Of a stretch of 64,000 nucleotides of DNA, positions 25,573 to 33,329 are shown piece after piece. This stretch comes from an uncultured Hungatella sp. Lineage in GTDB: Bacteria > Bacillota > Clostridia > Lachnospirales > Lachnospiraceae. Where the stretch lies: contig CAJTOT010000019.1 in assembly GCA_910577935.1 (NCBI GenBank), positions 11,347 through 75,346 on the forward strand. Reading direction: 5' to 3'. The translations under genes and the position numbers were made by a program. The notes under the pieces were generated by a model, which worked only from the letters and a program-made list of their open reading frames with translations, searched no databases and had not been told where the DNA came from. Numbering within the stretch: position 1 is the first letter of the stretch; each line of letters starts with the position of its first letter.

Positions 25573-27446
25573 CTTTTTCTGATCTTATCCAGTGTCAGAA
25601 CCTCAAAACCTGCCGCCTTCCCTTTCAGCTTAACACTGTGTCCCAGAGACGTGGTGTCGATCTCCCCTTCCAGGGTATCTGCCACCTCTCTGGATATATA
25701 GATCTTTCCCGGCGGCGCTTTGCCCTCCAGCCGGGCCGCCGTATTGACAGTATCGCCGATGGCTGTGTAATCCATGCGTTTGGGAGATCCGATGTTTCCC
25801 ACCACCGCATTTCCCATATGTATCCCCACCCCAAAGGACACGGTCTGTTTGTGCTCTCTCTGCACTCTCTCTGAAAGGTTCCTGGAACCCTCCACCATAT
25901 CCATAGCCGCCCTGGCGGCTTTTCTGGCGCACTCCTTTCTGGGAAGGGCCAGGGGCGCTCCCCAGAACGCCATGGCGGCGTCGCCCACAAACTTGTCCAG
26001 GGTGCCACCGTTTTTCAGGATGCAATCTGACACCAGGGACAGATACTGGTTCAGTATCTCCACCACCTGGTCGGCCTCCAGGGCTTCGGACATGGAAGTA
26101 AATCCCCTGATATCCACAAAAAGAACCGCAATTTCCGTCATCCTGCCTCCTAAGTTCAGGGCCTTGCTCCCCTCCTTCATAAGTTCGTTGACGATCTCCG
26201 GAGCCACATACCGTTTAAAGGTCTGCACCACCCGCCGTTTCTCCAGAAGCTCCTGCCCATAGTTGAACGCCAGGCTTCCCCCGTACAGAACCGTCATGCC
26301 TGCCGGAATCCACAGAACATTGAGCACCTGGCCGTGACCGTACAGCCACCGGCACAGAATCAGGTAGCCCGCGCTCACCAGTATCCAGACCGTGGTGGAA
26401 AAAACCGCAGAACATTTCCAGAACAAAGCTGCCCCGCCTATGAGGGTCACAAAAAGAGCCGCCAGCTGCCATCTTTTTCCGGCCTCTTTTTTAAAGTTCA
26501 TGGAGAGAAGGGCCTGGACCGCATTTGCCTGGTATTCCACCCCGTACATGGCCCTGGCATGGTCGATGGCTGTCAGGTAGCTGTCCTGAAGCCCTGTCGC
26601 GCAGGGCCCGATCAGCACGATCTTTCCGTTAAAATAATCTGGCGCCGCTTCCCCCGAGATCACATCCGCGATGGAGATGGACTCATTAAAGTGGCCCGGC
26701 GCTCCGCTAAAAGGCAGATACCAGAAGCCTCTGGAATCCGTGGGCGGAAGTTCTGAAAGCTCTTCACCTTTTGACTCCTTGTATTTTTTCGCCGCCATCA
26801 AGGCCAGAGAGGGCACAGTCTTTCCATCCGGCAGGCGGATCTCAAGGAGATGGTGCCGCAGGATGCCATCCTTATCCATCATGGCATTGATATGTCCCTG
26901 TTCTGCCACATTTTTAAGGGCCTCATAAGGCTCGTCAAAAGCCTGGACAAAAAAACGGTCCATGCGATAGTCTCCGTTCCCGTCAGGCACAAGGCCGCTG
27001 CCAAACTTAGCCGCGCAGGCCGCCACCACATTGCCGTACTTTCCCGCGGCCCCGGCCAGCCTCGCGTCTGCCTCTGCCCGGGTCTCTCCGGAGTAGAGCA
27101 CATCAATGCCGATCACCGCCGGATGGCAGTCTTCTGACTGATTTAATGTCTCCACGACCTCCGCGATCACATCCCTCCCCCACTGCTGATAAGGCCCTAT
27201 GGAATCTAAAGCCTTCTGGTCAATCCCCACCAGCACAATATCGCCGGAAACAGCCTGGCTTCTCTGATACCAGGAATCCGCCAGGGACTGTTCTGTCTTG
27301 TAAAAGAGTCCGCTGGCCGCCAGAAGGGTAAGACCTGCCGCCGCTGCCCCAAAAACAGCCGTCTCTTTGAGCCCCGGTTTCTCTCTCCTTCTCTCTGTCT
27401 GCCCTATGCGGGACACAAAGAGCCTGATCTTATCTGCGTATCCCAT
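25569..27446 (-). CDS. CHASE2-domain class III adenylate cyclase
   Basis: 625 residues. A first membrane span (about 28-48) precedes an extracytoplasmic CHASE2 sensor domain (about 50-325; VLVGIDQKALDSIG, GKIVLIGPCATGLQDSY). Two or three spans follow (328-395), then the cyclase domain (about 430-600). Metal-binding Asp are in LFVDIRGFTS near 444 and KFVGDAAMAF near 487. Lys in LDKFVGD and Asp in RMDYTAIGD are the adenine-selecting pair. Asn and Arg of NTAARLE are the transition-state residues. Thus ATP to cAMP is expected, triggered by an envelope signal. It lies 77 bases downstream of the FecR gene. Confidence 0.93.
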   Translation of the reverse strand: MGYADKIRLFVSRIGQTERRREKPGLKETAVFGAAAAGLTLLAASGLFYKTEQSLADSWYQRSQAVSGDIVLVGIDQKALDSIGPYQQWGRDVIAEVVETLNQSEDCHPAVIGIDVLYSGETRAEADARLAGAAGKYGNVVAACAAKFGSGLVPDGNGDYRMDRFFVQAFDEPYEALKNVAEQGHINAMMDKDGILRHHLLEIRLPDGKTVPSLALMAAKKYKESKGEELSELPPTDSRGFWYLPFSGAPGHFNESISIADVISGEAAPDYFNGKIVLIGPCATGLQDSYLTAIDHARAMYGVEYQANAVQALLSMNFKKEAGKRWQLAALFVTLIGGAALFWKCSAVFSTTVWILVSAGYLILCRWLYGHGQVLNVLWIPAGMTVLYGGSLAFNYGQELLEKRRVVQTFKRYVAPEIVNELMKEGSKALNLGGRMTEIAVLFVDIRGFTSMSEALEADQVVEILNQYLSLVSDCILKNGGTLDKFVGDAAMAFWGAPLALPRKECARKAARAAMDMVEGSRNLSERVQREHKQTVSFGVGIHMGNAVVGNIGSPKRMDYTAIGDTVNTAARLEGKAPPGKIYISREVADTLEGEIDTTSLGHSVKLKGKAAGFEVLTLDKIRKR

Positions 27447-27523
27447 CTTTTCTCTCCCAGCCTCACGTCGGAGACATATGTTTTATAACATCATAAAGCA
27501 TGCAGTTCAAAAACCCTTGGTGT

Positions 27524-28903
27524 CTACAGGCTGAAACCTCCCATGCCCTCGGGGATAAGCTCCTGCTCTACCTGATCCAAAGTGCCGCTGAAGGCCGGCT
27601 CCTCCGGACGATTTCCCTGTCCGTTCCAATAGGATGACCAGGCATAGCCGTTGTCATTTACGTCTTCTGAGAAATCCAGAGGCTCGATGAGTTCGAAGCG
27701 CCTGTCAATCTCTTCCTCCATCTGCCGCTGCTTTACTTCCCCGTCAGCGAGTCCCTCCTCGGTCCAGTATTCATATTCGTATCCGAAATCCGCTGAATTA
27801 TCCACGGACACAAAGGCGCGGCTTACCGTAGAATCCATGCTGAAGCTGTACTCTCCATAGATATCTCCTGTAGCCCTCTCCCGATAGATCTTGTAATCAC
27901 TGCTTCCAAATATATCTATAAAATTGTTGGGCGTATTGGTCAGATCCACCAGCCGGGTCTGCCCTCCCTCCCACAGACAGGCGCTGAATCCCCAATCAAC
28001 CCTTCCTGTGTAGGTGTGAGCCCCAAAGAACAGCAGGTCCTCCATCCCGTCATGGTTTAAGTCCGCCAGCATGGCATACATGGCCCTGCCGTCAGTCCGG
28101 GCAGCCAGCAGTTCATTGACAAGGGCTATGCGCCTGTTGTCATCTTCCTGCTTCTTTAACTCTTCTTCCTCCCTGAGCCTGGCCTCCTCGGCTTCCTGGG
28201 ATTCCCTGGTTTTCTCAGATTCTTCCTCTGCCCTGTCACCCACCTCCTGAGCCATGGACTCCTCCAGCTCCTCCATCACAAAGTCCGGCACGGATTGATA
28301 TGGAAGCTTTTCTACCTGGATGCTCCCCTCTTCCTCCGGGGACCATGCCGTCAAAAGCCCTGTCTCCCCGGCATTTACAGTCCCGGTCACCTCCCGTCCT
28401 GAACCGGGGTCCGTGACGGTGCAGGATACACTTCCTTCCAGCAGAAAGATCTTCATATGATCCGGGTCCTCCACTTCCACCCAGCCACAGGTTCCCCTGA
28501 TTCCCACCATCATGTCGGAAGTCCGGATGGTCATGGTCTCGTCCGCCTCCAGCGGCTGTGTCACATTAAAAAACAGATTTCCGGAATTCACCAGAATCTC
28601 CAGATCCTTTCCCGTCTTCCGGATCTCCACCTGACTGTCCGCATCCATTTTTGTCAGCTTCACATCGTCTAAATCAATCCAGGCATAGCTCCGGGCCTGG
28701 GTTCCAACCTGGTAGCCGCTGTAGAGGCCCAGCTGATCCATGAGAGACACGTCCTTCTGATCCTGGTCCGTGACCCCCACGGTCCCTTCCGTCCTCACCA
28801 GATGCATGGTGGTGGCCCTTGTCTGATTCCCGCATCCGCTTAAGCAGAGCAACGCTGCCCCCAACAAGATCCGGCTTTTCTTTCCCGCTAACTTACTTTT
28901 CAT
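27524..28903 (-). CDS. FecR-domain lipoprotein
   Basis: 459 residues. A signal peptide ends in the lipobox LLCLSGC near residue 23. The FecR domain (about 30-180) carries LEADETMTIRTSDMMVGIRGTCGWV in pieces such as TIRTSDMMVGIRGTCGWV. A Glu-rich helix (about 215-260) is probably a coiled coil. The C-terminal domain has a calcium-loop-like LADLNHDGMEDLLFF, suggesting a VCBS/EF-hand-type module. The start at 28903 was chosen for GAGGAGG just upstream and the signal peptide. Its FecR domain is a close paralogue of the one in the next gene upstream. No sigma factor or TonB receptor is nearby, so the usual iron-uptake role does not fit. Confidence 0.88.
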   Translation of the reverse strand: MKSKLAGKKSRILLGAALLCLSGCGNQTRATTMHLVRTEGTVGVTDQDQKDVSLMDQLGLYSGYQVGTQARSYAWIDLDDVKLTKMDADSQVEIRKTGKDLEILVNSGNLFFNVTQPLEADETMTIRTSDMMVGIRGTCGWVEVEDPDHMKIFLLEGSVSCTVTDPGSGREVTGTVNAGETGLLTAWSPEEEGSIQVEKLPYQSVPDFVMEELEESMAQEVGDRAEEESEKTRESQEAEEARLREEEELKKQEDDNRRIALVNELLAARTDGRAMYAMLADLNHDGMEDLLFFGAHTYTGRVDWGFSACLWEGGQTRLVDLTNTPNNFIDIFGSSDYKIYRERATGDIYGEYSFSMDSTVSRAFVSVDNSADFGYEYEYWTEEGLADGEVKQRQMEEEIDRRFELIEPLDFSEDVNDNGYAWSSYWNGQGNRPEEPAFSGTLDQVEQELIPEGMGGFSL

Positions 28904-28982
28904 ATCTCCTCCTCTTAAAGCTTCTTCCATGGATTTTCATTTAAGTCTCCCAAAAGAATCATATGGCCGGTTGGAAGCGGAA

Positions 28983-30920
28983 TCAGGATTCTTCGGAAAG
29001 GGCCGGCAGCAGCACAGTGGTTCCTGTCATAAGAGGCTCTAAGTTTCCGCCTTCCCCCGCTGTCCATAAAGAACCGTCGGTTTTGGCAAATGTGGCGCTC
29101 CCTTGCCCCACGGCCACGGCGGCCACCCCTTCTGTCACTTTCAGGGGAACGGTCTGGATAACCAGGTCATCACCATAATCCCTGTCATCGGTCCAGACGC
29201 ACACCGCGGTGGTATCTCCCCCTGACAGAAGGTTGTTATCGCCCCAGGCCCAGAGGGAGCCGTCAGCCTTCACGGCGGCTGTTCCGCTGTTGCCGGCGCT
29301 GACCGCCGTTACATCTTCCATGATCTGGACAGGAAGGGTCTGATAAGGATGATCCGTGTAATAAAGAGTTTCGTTGCCGGACAGATCGTAGTCGTAGTAT
29401 TCCTCAGCGAACGATTCATTGGCCTGCCTCCCGTTGCCCAGCTGGCCATAGTTGTTGCTTCCCCACATCCACAGAGTCCCGTCGGTCTTGATGGCGGCAA
29501 CGCTTCTGTTGCTGACGCTGACCGCGGCTACATCGTCCATGACCTTCACCGGAACATTGGAATCTTCCGTGGAACCAATACCAAGCTGGCCGTAGGCATT
29601 GCTTCCCCACATCCACAAAGTCCCGTCAGTTTTGATGGCAGCGGCAGTGCTTTCGCCGGTGCTGACCGCGGCCACATCATCCATGATCTTTAACGGAACC
29701 GTCTGCTCTCTCCAGCCCCACCCGCTGTCATAATCTGCCTGACCGCCGTTTCCAAGCTGGCCGGACCCGTCTGTCCCCCAGGTCCACAGGGAATTGTCGG
29801 TTTTGATCACCGCGGCATAATCCGTTCCCAGACTGACTGCCGCGGCGTCGTCCATAACCTTTACCGGCGTGCCGCTCGCGGACTCGAAATAATTTCTGCC
29901 ATCCCCCACGCTGATATCTCCCCACACCCACAGGGAACCGTCGGTCTGCACCACGGCAGTGGCCATATTAGGCACATCAGCACCGCCGCTTCTGGGCGCG
30001 GTGACGCTGACAGAGGACACGTTTTCCATCACCTGTATTGGTGTCTCGGAATACTGGGGACGGGTCTCAAAGGGCACATTGTTCCCCCACATGTCGTACC
30101 CCCACTTCCACAGCCTTCCGCTGTCATCTACCACCGACCCGCTGTAAATCCCGCTGGCGGCAAAGGTGGAAGCGGAGCCGTATCTGGGAATTTCCTCTTC
30201 TGGTGTCTCCGCTGGTGTCTCCGGCTCATAAACTTCCGGAAGCTGGGACATAGGTTCCTGAAGCTCCGGAGCCTGGGTCACTTCCTCCAGCACATACTCC
30301 GGAATTTCTGAAGAGCCAAAGGGCGTCACCGTGACTCCGACGCTCCCATCCTCTTCGCGGGTTAAAATCCCCGCCTCCCCCTGGGTGACAAAAACAGGAA
30401 CTGACACATTGCCCTCCCAATCCTTTGCGGCGCACTCCACGGTTCCCTCCAAAATATAGACCCGGGGTTGGGACGGGTCTTTGGCATCCACCCAGCCGCA
30501 GGTGCCCCGGATCCCCACTATCATGTCAGAGGTTCGGATATTCAGGGTCTCGTCCGCTTCCAATGGCTCTGTTACATGAAAGAAAAAGCTCCCCGACAGG
30601 ACGATAATCTCCAGCTCCTTTTCATTTTTCTGAATCCGGGCCTCACTGTCCTCATCCATCTTGGCCAGCTTCACCATGTCCAAGTCCACCCACGCGTAGC
30701 TGGCATCCTCTGTTGCCAGCTGATACCCGCCGTAGAGCCCCTGCCCCTGGGAGACAGGCACAGTCTTTCCGTCTCCGTCCGTGATGGCTACTGTGCCCAG
30801 AAACTTTGTCAGAAACATGGTGGCCGCTTTAAGGCCGGACTGGCCGCAGGCGGCACAGCCGACAACACACATTGCCAGCGCGGCGGCCAGCAGCCGCCTG
30901 GCTGATCCCCGTACTCTCAT
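28983..30920 (-). CDS. FecR-domain lipoprotein with RCC1-type propeller
   Basis: 645 residues. The signal peptide leads to a lipobox around CVVGCAAC (residues 19-26). The FecR domain spans about 32-190 with TSDMIVGIRGTCGWV. A Pro/Glu-rich linker (about 220-250) joins a C-terminal run of RCC1-like repeats of about 50 residues, each around AAIKTDGTLWMWGSNAYGQLG, forming a likely seven-bladed propeller. Repeat nucleotide sequences are close to each other, so recent duplication is likely. The start at 30920 has GAGGAGGAG before it. It likely sits on the outer face of the membrane as a ligand or wall sensor for the cyclase operon. Confidence 0.88.
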   Translation of the reverse strand: MRVRGSARRLLAAALAMCVVGCAACGQSGLKAATMFLTKFLGTVAITDGDGKTVPVSQGQGLYGGYQLATEDASYAWVDLDMVKLAKMDEDSEARIQKNEKELEIIVLSGSFFFHVTEPLEADETLNIRTSDMIVGIRGTCGWVDAKDPSQPRVYILEGTVECAAKDWEGNVSVPVFVTQGEAGILTREEDGSVGVTVTPFGSSEIPEYVLEEVTQAPELQEPMSQLPEVYEPETPAETPEEEIPRYGSASTFAASGIYSGSVVDDSGRLWKWGYDMWGNNVPFETRPQYSETPIQVMENVSSVSVTAPRSGGADVPNMATAVVQTDGSLWVWGDISVGDGRNYFESASGTPVKVMDDAAAVSLGTDYAAVIKTDNSLWTWGTDGSGQLGNGGQADYDSGWGWREQTVPLKIMDDVAAVSTGESTAAAIKTDGTLWMWGSNAYGQLGIGSTEDSNVPVKVMDDVAAVSVSNRSVAAIKTDGTLWMWGSNNYGQLGNGRQANESFAEEYYDYDLSGNETLYYTDHPYQTLPVQIMEDVTAVSAGNSGTAAVKADGSLWAWGDNNLLSGGDTTAVCVWTDDRDYGDDLVIQTVPLKVTEGVAAVAVGQGSATFAKTDGSLWTAGEGGNLEPLMTGTTVLLPALSEES

Positions 30921-30958
30921 AATCTTGCTCCTCCTCTTGTACATTTATCTCCTCGCTG

Positions 30959-30995
30959 CCAAAAAACAGCGGTGTGGTCTGCCCGATCACACCGC
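30959..30995 (-). terminator. Intrinsic terminator/attenuator in the leader of the FecR-cyclase operon
   Basis: Read leftward: GCGGTGTG (from CACACCGC at 30988-30995) pairs with CACACCGC (GCGGTGTG at 30969-30976), then TGTTTTTTGG. This is a standard rho-independent terminator. It stands between the 38-residue gene and the first FecR gene, with only 38 bases left before that gene's start and no visible promoter there. It therefore probably acts as an attenuator of the long operon. Confidence 0.75.
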
Positions 30996-31103
30996 CTCTT
31001 AGGGCTTTCGTCTGCACTTTCCTTGATTTTCCGGCAGGCCGCTGATTTTTGACATGTGCCTTCTGCCGTGCCGCCCCAGACTTCACAGCAGGCCAGGTTC
31101 TGG

Positions 31104-31220
31104 TCAATCCTTCTTGTCCGACTTTTTCTTAAAGATGTTTTTGCCGATGGCATATGCCGCCACCGCAACAAATGCAACTGTGGTAATTAATTTGAAAATA
31201 TCATACATTTCCTGTCCCAT
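31104..31220 (-). CDS. 38-residue single-span membrane protein
   Basis: Begins MGQEMYDIFKLITT, a hydrophobic span VAFVAVAAYAI (about residues 12-26), then a very basic tail KNIFKKKSDKKD. A GGAGG site stands 6 bases before the ATG, and a consensus promoter is upstream, so it is likely real despite its size. It is the first cistron before the terminator that precedes the FecR/cyclase operon. It may be a leader peptide, a small regulator of the membrane-bound cyclase or lipoproteins, or an independent gene. Confidence 0.68.
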   Translation of the reverse strand: MGQEMYDIFKLITTVAFVAVAAYAIGKNIFKKKSDKKD

Positions 31221-31254
31221 GTTTTTCCTCCAAATATATTATGATGTTTGTTTA

Positions 31255-31283
31255 ATTATAAGAATATCTTTAGGTAAAGTCAA
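31255..31283 (-). promoter_or_regulatory. Promoter of the 38-residue gene and FecR-cyclase operon
   Basis: Read leftward: -35 TTGACT (31278-31283), exactly 17 bases, -10 TATAAT (31255-31260). Transcription would start near 31248, 28 bases before the ATG of the small membrane protein. No other good promoter was seen before the FecR-RCC1 gene. Confidence 0.75.
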
Positions 31284-31294
31284 GAACATGTTGT

Positions 31295-31333
31295 TAAAAA
31301 CAGAGCCGGAAACCTGTTTTTAGATTCCCGGCT
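31295..31333 (-). terminator. Terminator downstream of the macrodomain pseudogene
   Basis: Read leftward: an AGCCGG arm (31328-31333) pairs with CCGGCT (31304-31309), followed by CTGTTTTT (31296-31303). It insulates the FecR operon promoter from upstream transcription. Confidence 0.6.
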
Positions 31334-31412
31334 TATCAATGCCATAAACACATTCTCATCTGTTTTCAATTTTCTCACTTCATCAACAGAAAGACCAACA
31401 AAACAGGGGAAG

Positions 31413-32011
31413 TCATGGCAGGAGGCCCCGCCAAAGGTGACGAGGCTCTTCCCTTCTATGTACCCATAAAACTGTAAACGGCAGTTTTGAAAGCCGTTTT
31501 AAATTGTACTCAAAAGTCCTGTCCTTTGCCCGCAATATTCTGAAGTCACCGCAAACAATCATATAATCCTCTGGCAGTATAAAATGAGGTAACCGCATAC
31601 GCCCCCCTGCCCTGAATACCCGATAATTACTCTCATCACCAGGTTTACAATAAACCGCAAACTCCTCCGTTTCAAAACAGTACCTGTACTTTTCCATCAC
31701 TATATAGGCTGCTGCCTCAACTACACTGGGGCTGTTCCCAAACGCTCCGCACCCGAAAGCTCCAATACCAGTACCTCGCAGAAGAAGCCTAACACCGCCA
31801 GGACCACCCTCTCAAACCGCTCCTCAAAAATTTTCTGGATGTCAGAACTCTTTAACCTGCCCTTGTATCTTGAAGTGTTAGGTGCGGCGCAGGTCACCAC
31901 ATCCACGCTGCACCAGTCCCTCTGGTCAAGCGTAACTGGGCTGATCGTGTCTGACTTAAGCACTGTCACCCCCGGAGTGTAGATCATATCTGAATTATAT
32001 AACGAATCCAA
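31413..32011 (-). pseudogene. Decayed TIGR02452/microbial PARG-like macrodomain gene (truncated, frameshifted)
   Basis: Two adjacent frames together read as the C-terminal two thirds of a poly(ADP-ribose)-glycohydrolase-like macrodomain protein. The first frame (32011 to about 31735) gives MIYTPGVTVLK, then VVTCAAPNTSRYKG and VLAVLGFFCEVLVL. The expected next block GAFGCGAFGNSP appears only after a -1 shift around 31755 (missing one base in ATTGGA), continuing into VVEAAAYIV and the frame ending at 31413. The N-terminus is missing: TAA stands directly before the first codon (TTG). Intact family members have about 260-280 residues. A sequencing error could explain the shift but not the truncation. 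Confidence 0.75.
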
Positions 32012-32032
32012 TTAGGCGCTTACGTGATTTTC

Positions 32033-32061
32033 ATGTCAAGCAGTATGTCAAGTAATGTCAA
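32033..32061. repeat. Three direct copies of ATGTCAA (TTGACAT on the minus strand)
   Basis: Copies at 32033-32039, 32045-32051 and 32055-32061, spaced 12 and 10 bases. On the minus strand each looks like a -35 box. They lie directly before the truncated pseudogene. Confidence 0.55.
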
Positions 32062-32109
32062 GTAGCACAGCCGCAAACCCGTCACTGGCGGCTTTGCGGC
32101 ATGCATGGC

Positions 32110-32157
32110 AAAAAATCAGGGCAAACCAGACAAAACGAGATCGCCTGGAGTGCCCTG
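32110..32157 (-). terminator. Terminator of the GGGtGRT gene
   Basis: Read leftward 26 bases after the stop: CAGGGCA (32151-32157) pairs with TGCCCTG (32117-32123), with an inner CCAG/CTGG pairing, then ATTTTTT (32110-32116). A further hairpin, CCGCAAA/TTTGCGG, lies at 32071-32098. Confidence 0.72.
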
Positions 32158-32182
32158 AAATCAAGGGTTTTTCAGCTTTTAC

Positions 32183-33193
32183 TTAGAACTTTCCTGCCTT
32201 TGCCGCCTCTTCCACAGCCACGGCAACGCTGACTGTCATCCCGACCATAGGATTGTTGCCTGCGCCGATGAGTCCCATCATCTCAACGTGAGCCGGAACA
32301 GAAGAAGAACCTGCGAACTGCGCGTCAGAGTGCATACGTCCCATAGTATCTGTCATGCCGTAGGAAGCAGGACCTGCCGCCATGTTATCCGGATGCAGGG
32401 TACGGCCTGTGCCGCCGCCGGATGCAACAGAGAAATACTTCTTGCCCTTCTCCACGCACTCCTTCTTGTAGGTTCCTGCAACAGGATGCTGGAATCTGGT
32501 TGGGTTGGTGGAGTTTCCGGTTATGGATACGTCTACGCCCTCTTTCCACATGATGGCAACACCCTCTGTTACATCGTTAGCGCCGTAGCAGTTAACTTTC
32601 GCGCGGGGGCCGTCGGAGTATGCTTTTCTGTATACTTCCTTAACCTCGCCGGTGTAGTAATCCATCTCAGTCTCGACAAAGGTGAAACCGTTGATTCTGG
32701 CGATAACCTGAGCAGCATCCTTTCCAAGACCGTTCAGGATAACACGCAGCGGTTTCTGACGAACACGGTTGGCCTTCTCGGCGATGCCGATAGCGCCCTC
32801 AGCTGCCGCGAAGGACTCATGGCCTGCCAGAAATGCGAAGCAGTCTGTCTCCTCTTCCAGAAGCATCTTGCCCAGATTGCCGTGGCCTAAGCCTACTTTA
32901 CGCTGGTCAGCCACGGAACCGGGGATACAGAAGGACTGAAGACCCTCGCCGATGGCTGCGGCTGCGTCGGCAGCCTTGCGGCAGCCTTTCTTGATGGCAA
33001 TAGCCGCGCCTACAGTGTATGCCCACTTCGCGTTCTCAAAGCAGATAGGCTGAATGCCTTCTACCATCTTATATACATCTAATCCGGCATCCTTTGTGAT
33101 CTTCTCTGCTTCTTCGATGGAAGCGATGCCGTAGCTTGCCAATACTTCATTAATCTGTTTGATACGTCTCTCGTATGATTCAAATAATGCCAT
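32183..33193 (-). CDS. GGGtGRT protein (family of unknown function)
   Basis: 336 residues. The block SVASGGGTGRTLHP near residue 265 gives the family its name. The whole protein is soluble, glycine- and alanine-rich, with conserved-looking CFAFLAGHESFAAAEG and GNSTNPTRFQHPV. It contains several Cys (FCIPG, CYGAN, ECVE) that could touch iron-sulfur clusters. Function is unknown; the family is known to sit next to a NifU-like scaffold gene, as it does here (136 bases upstream, same strand). An AGGAGGG site precedes the ATG. Confidence 0.9.
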   Translation of the reverse strand: MALFESYERRIKQINEVLASYGIASIEEAEKITKDAGLDVYKMVEGIQPICFENAKWAYTVGAAIAIKKGCRKAADAAAAIGEGLQSFCIPGSVADQRKVGLGHGNLGKMLLEEETDCFAFLAGHESFAAAEGAIGIAEKANRVRQKPLRVILNGLGKDAAQVIARINGFTFVETEMDYYTGEVKEVYRKAYSDGPRAKVNCYGANDVTEGVAIMWKEGVDVSITGNSTNPTRFQHPVAGTYKKECVEKGKKYFSVASGGGTGRTLHPDNMAAGPASYGMTDTMGRMHSDAQFAGSSSVPAHVEMMGLIGAGNNPMVGMTVSVAVAVEEAAKAGKF

Positions 33194-33236
33194 GATATGT
33201 ATTTCCCTCCTGAATATTTATACAGAAATATAATGC

Positions 33237-33328
33237 AAATTTCCCGCTTCGCGTCTTTTCGGGAAACGCGAACTCCGCTTCGCTCCGTTTGCGTAGCGCA
33301 AAATTTCCCGCTTCGCGTGAAATTTTGC
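33237..33328. repeat. Direct repeat and hairpins between the NifU-like and GGGtGRT genes
   Basis: AAATTTCCCGCTTCGCGT occurs at 33237-33254 and again at 33301-33318. GCAAAATTTC (33298-33307) pairs perfectly with GAAATTTTGC (33319-33328), and TTTCCCG pairs with CGGGAAA in 33240-33266. The palindrome begins two bases after the NifU-like stop codon. It may process the two-gene mRNA or be a small dispersed repeat. Confidence 0.6.
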
Positions 33329-33329
33329 T

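Noticed and set aside
29000..30100. Repeated DNA resembling a CRISPR array or tandem repeat
   Set aside because: The similarity is in-frame RCC1 repeats of a protein-coding gene with about 150-base periods, not short repeats with unique spacers.
27524..30920. FecR genes as part of a TonB-dependent iron-uptake regulon
   Set aside because: No ECF sigma factor, TonB receptor or Fur-like site is nearby, and the proteins are lipoproteins with unrelated C-terminal modules.
30959..31103. Cyclic di-GMP (GEMM) riboswitch in the leader of the cyclase operon
   Set aside because: GACGAAAGCCCTAAG vaguely recalls the GEMM core, but the partner segment with GCAAACC and the tetraloop-receptor parts are absent.
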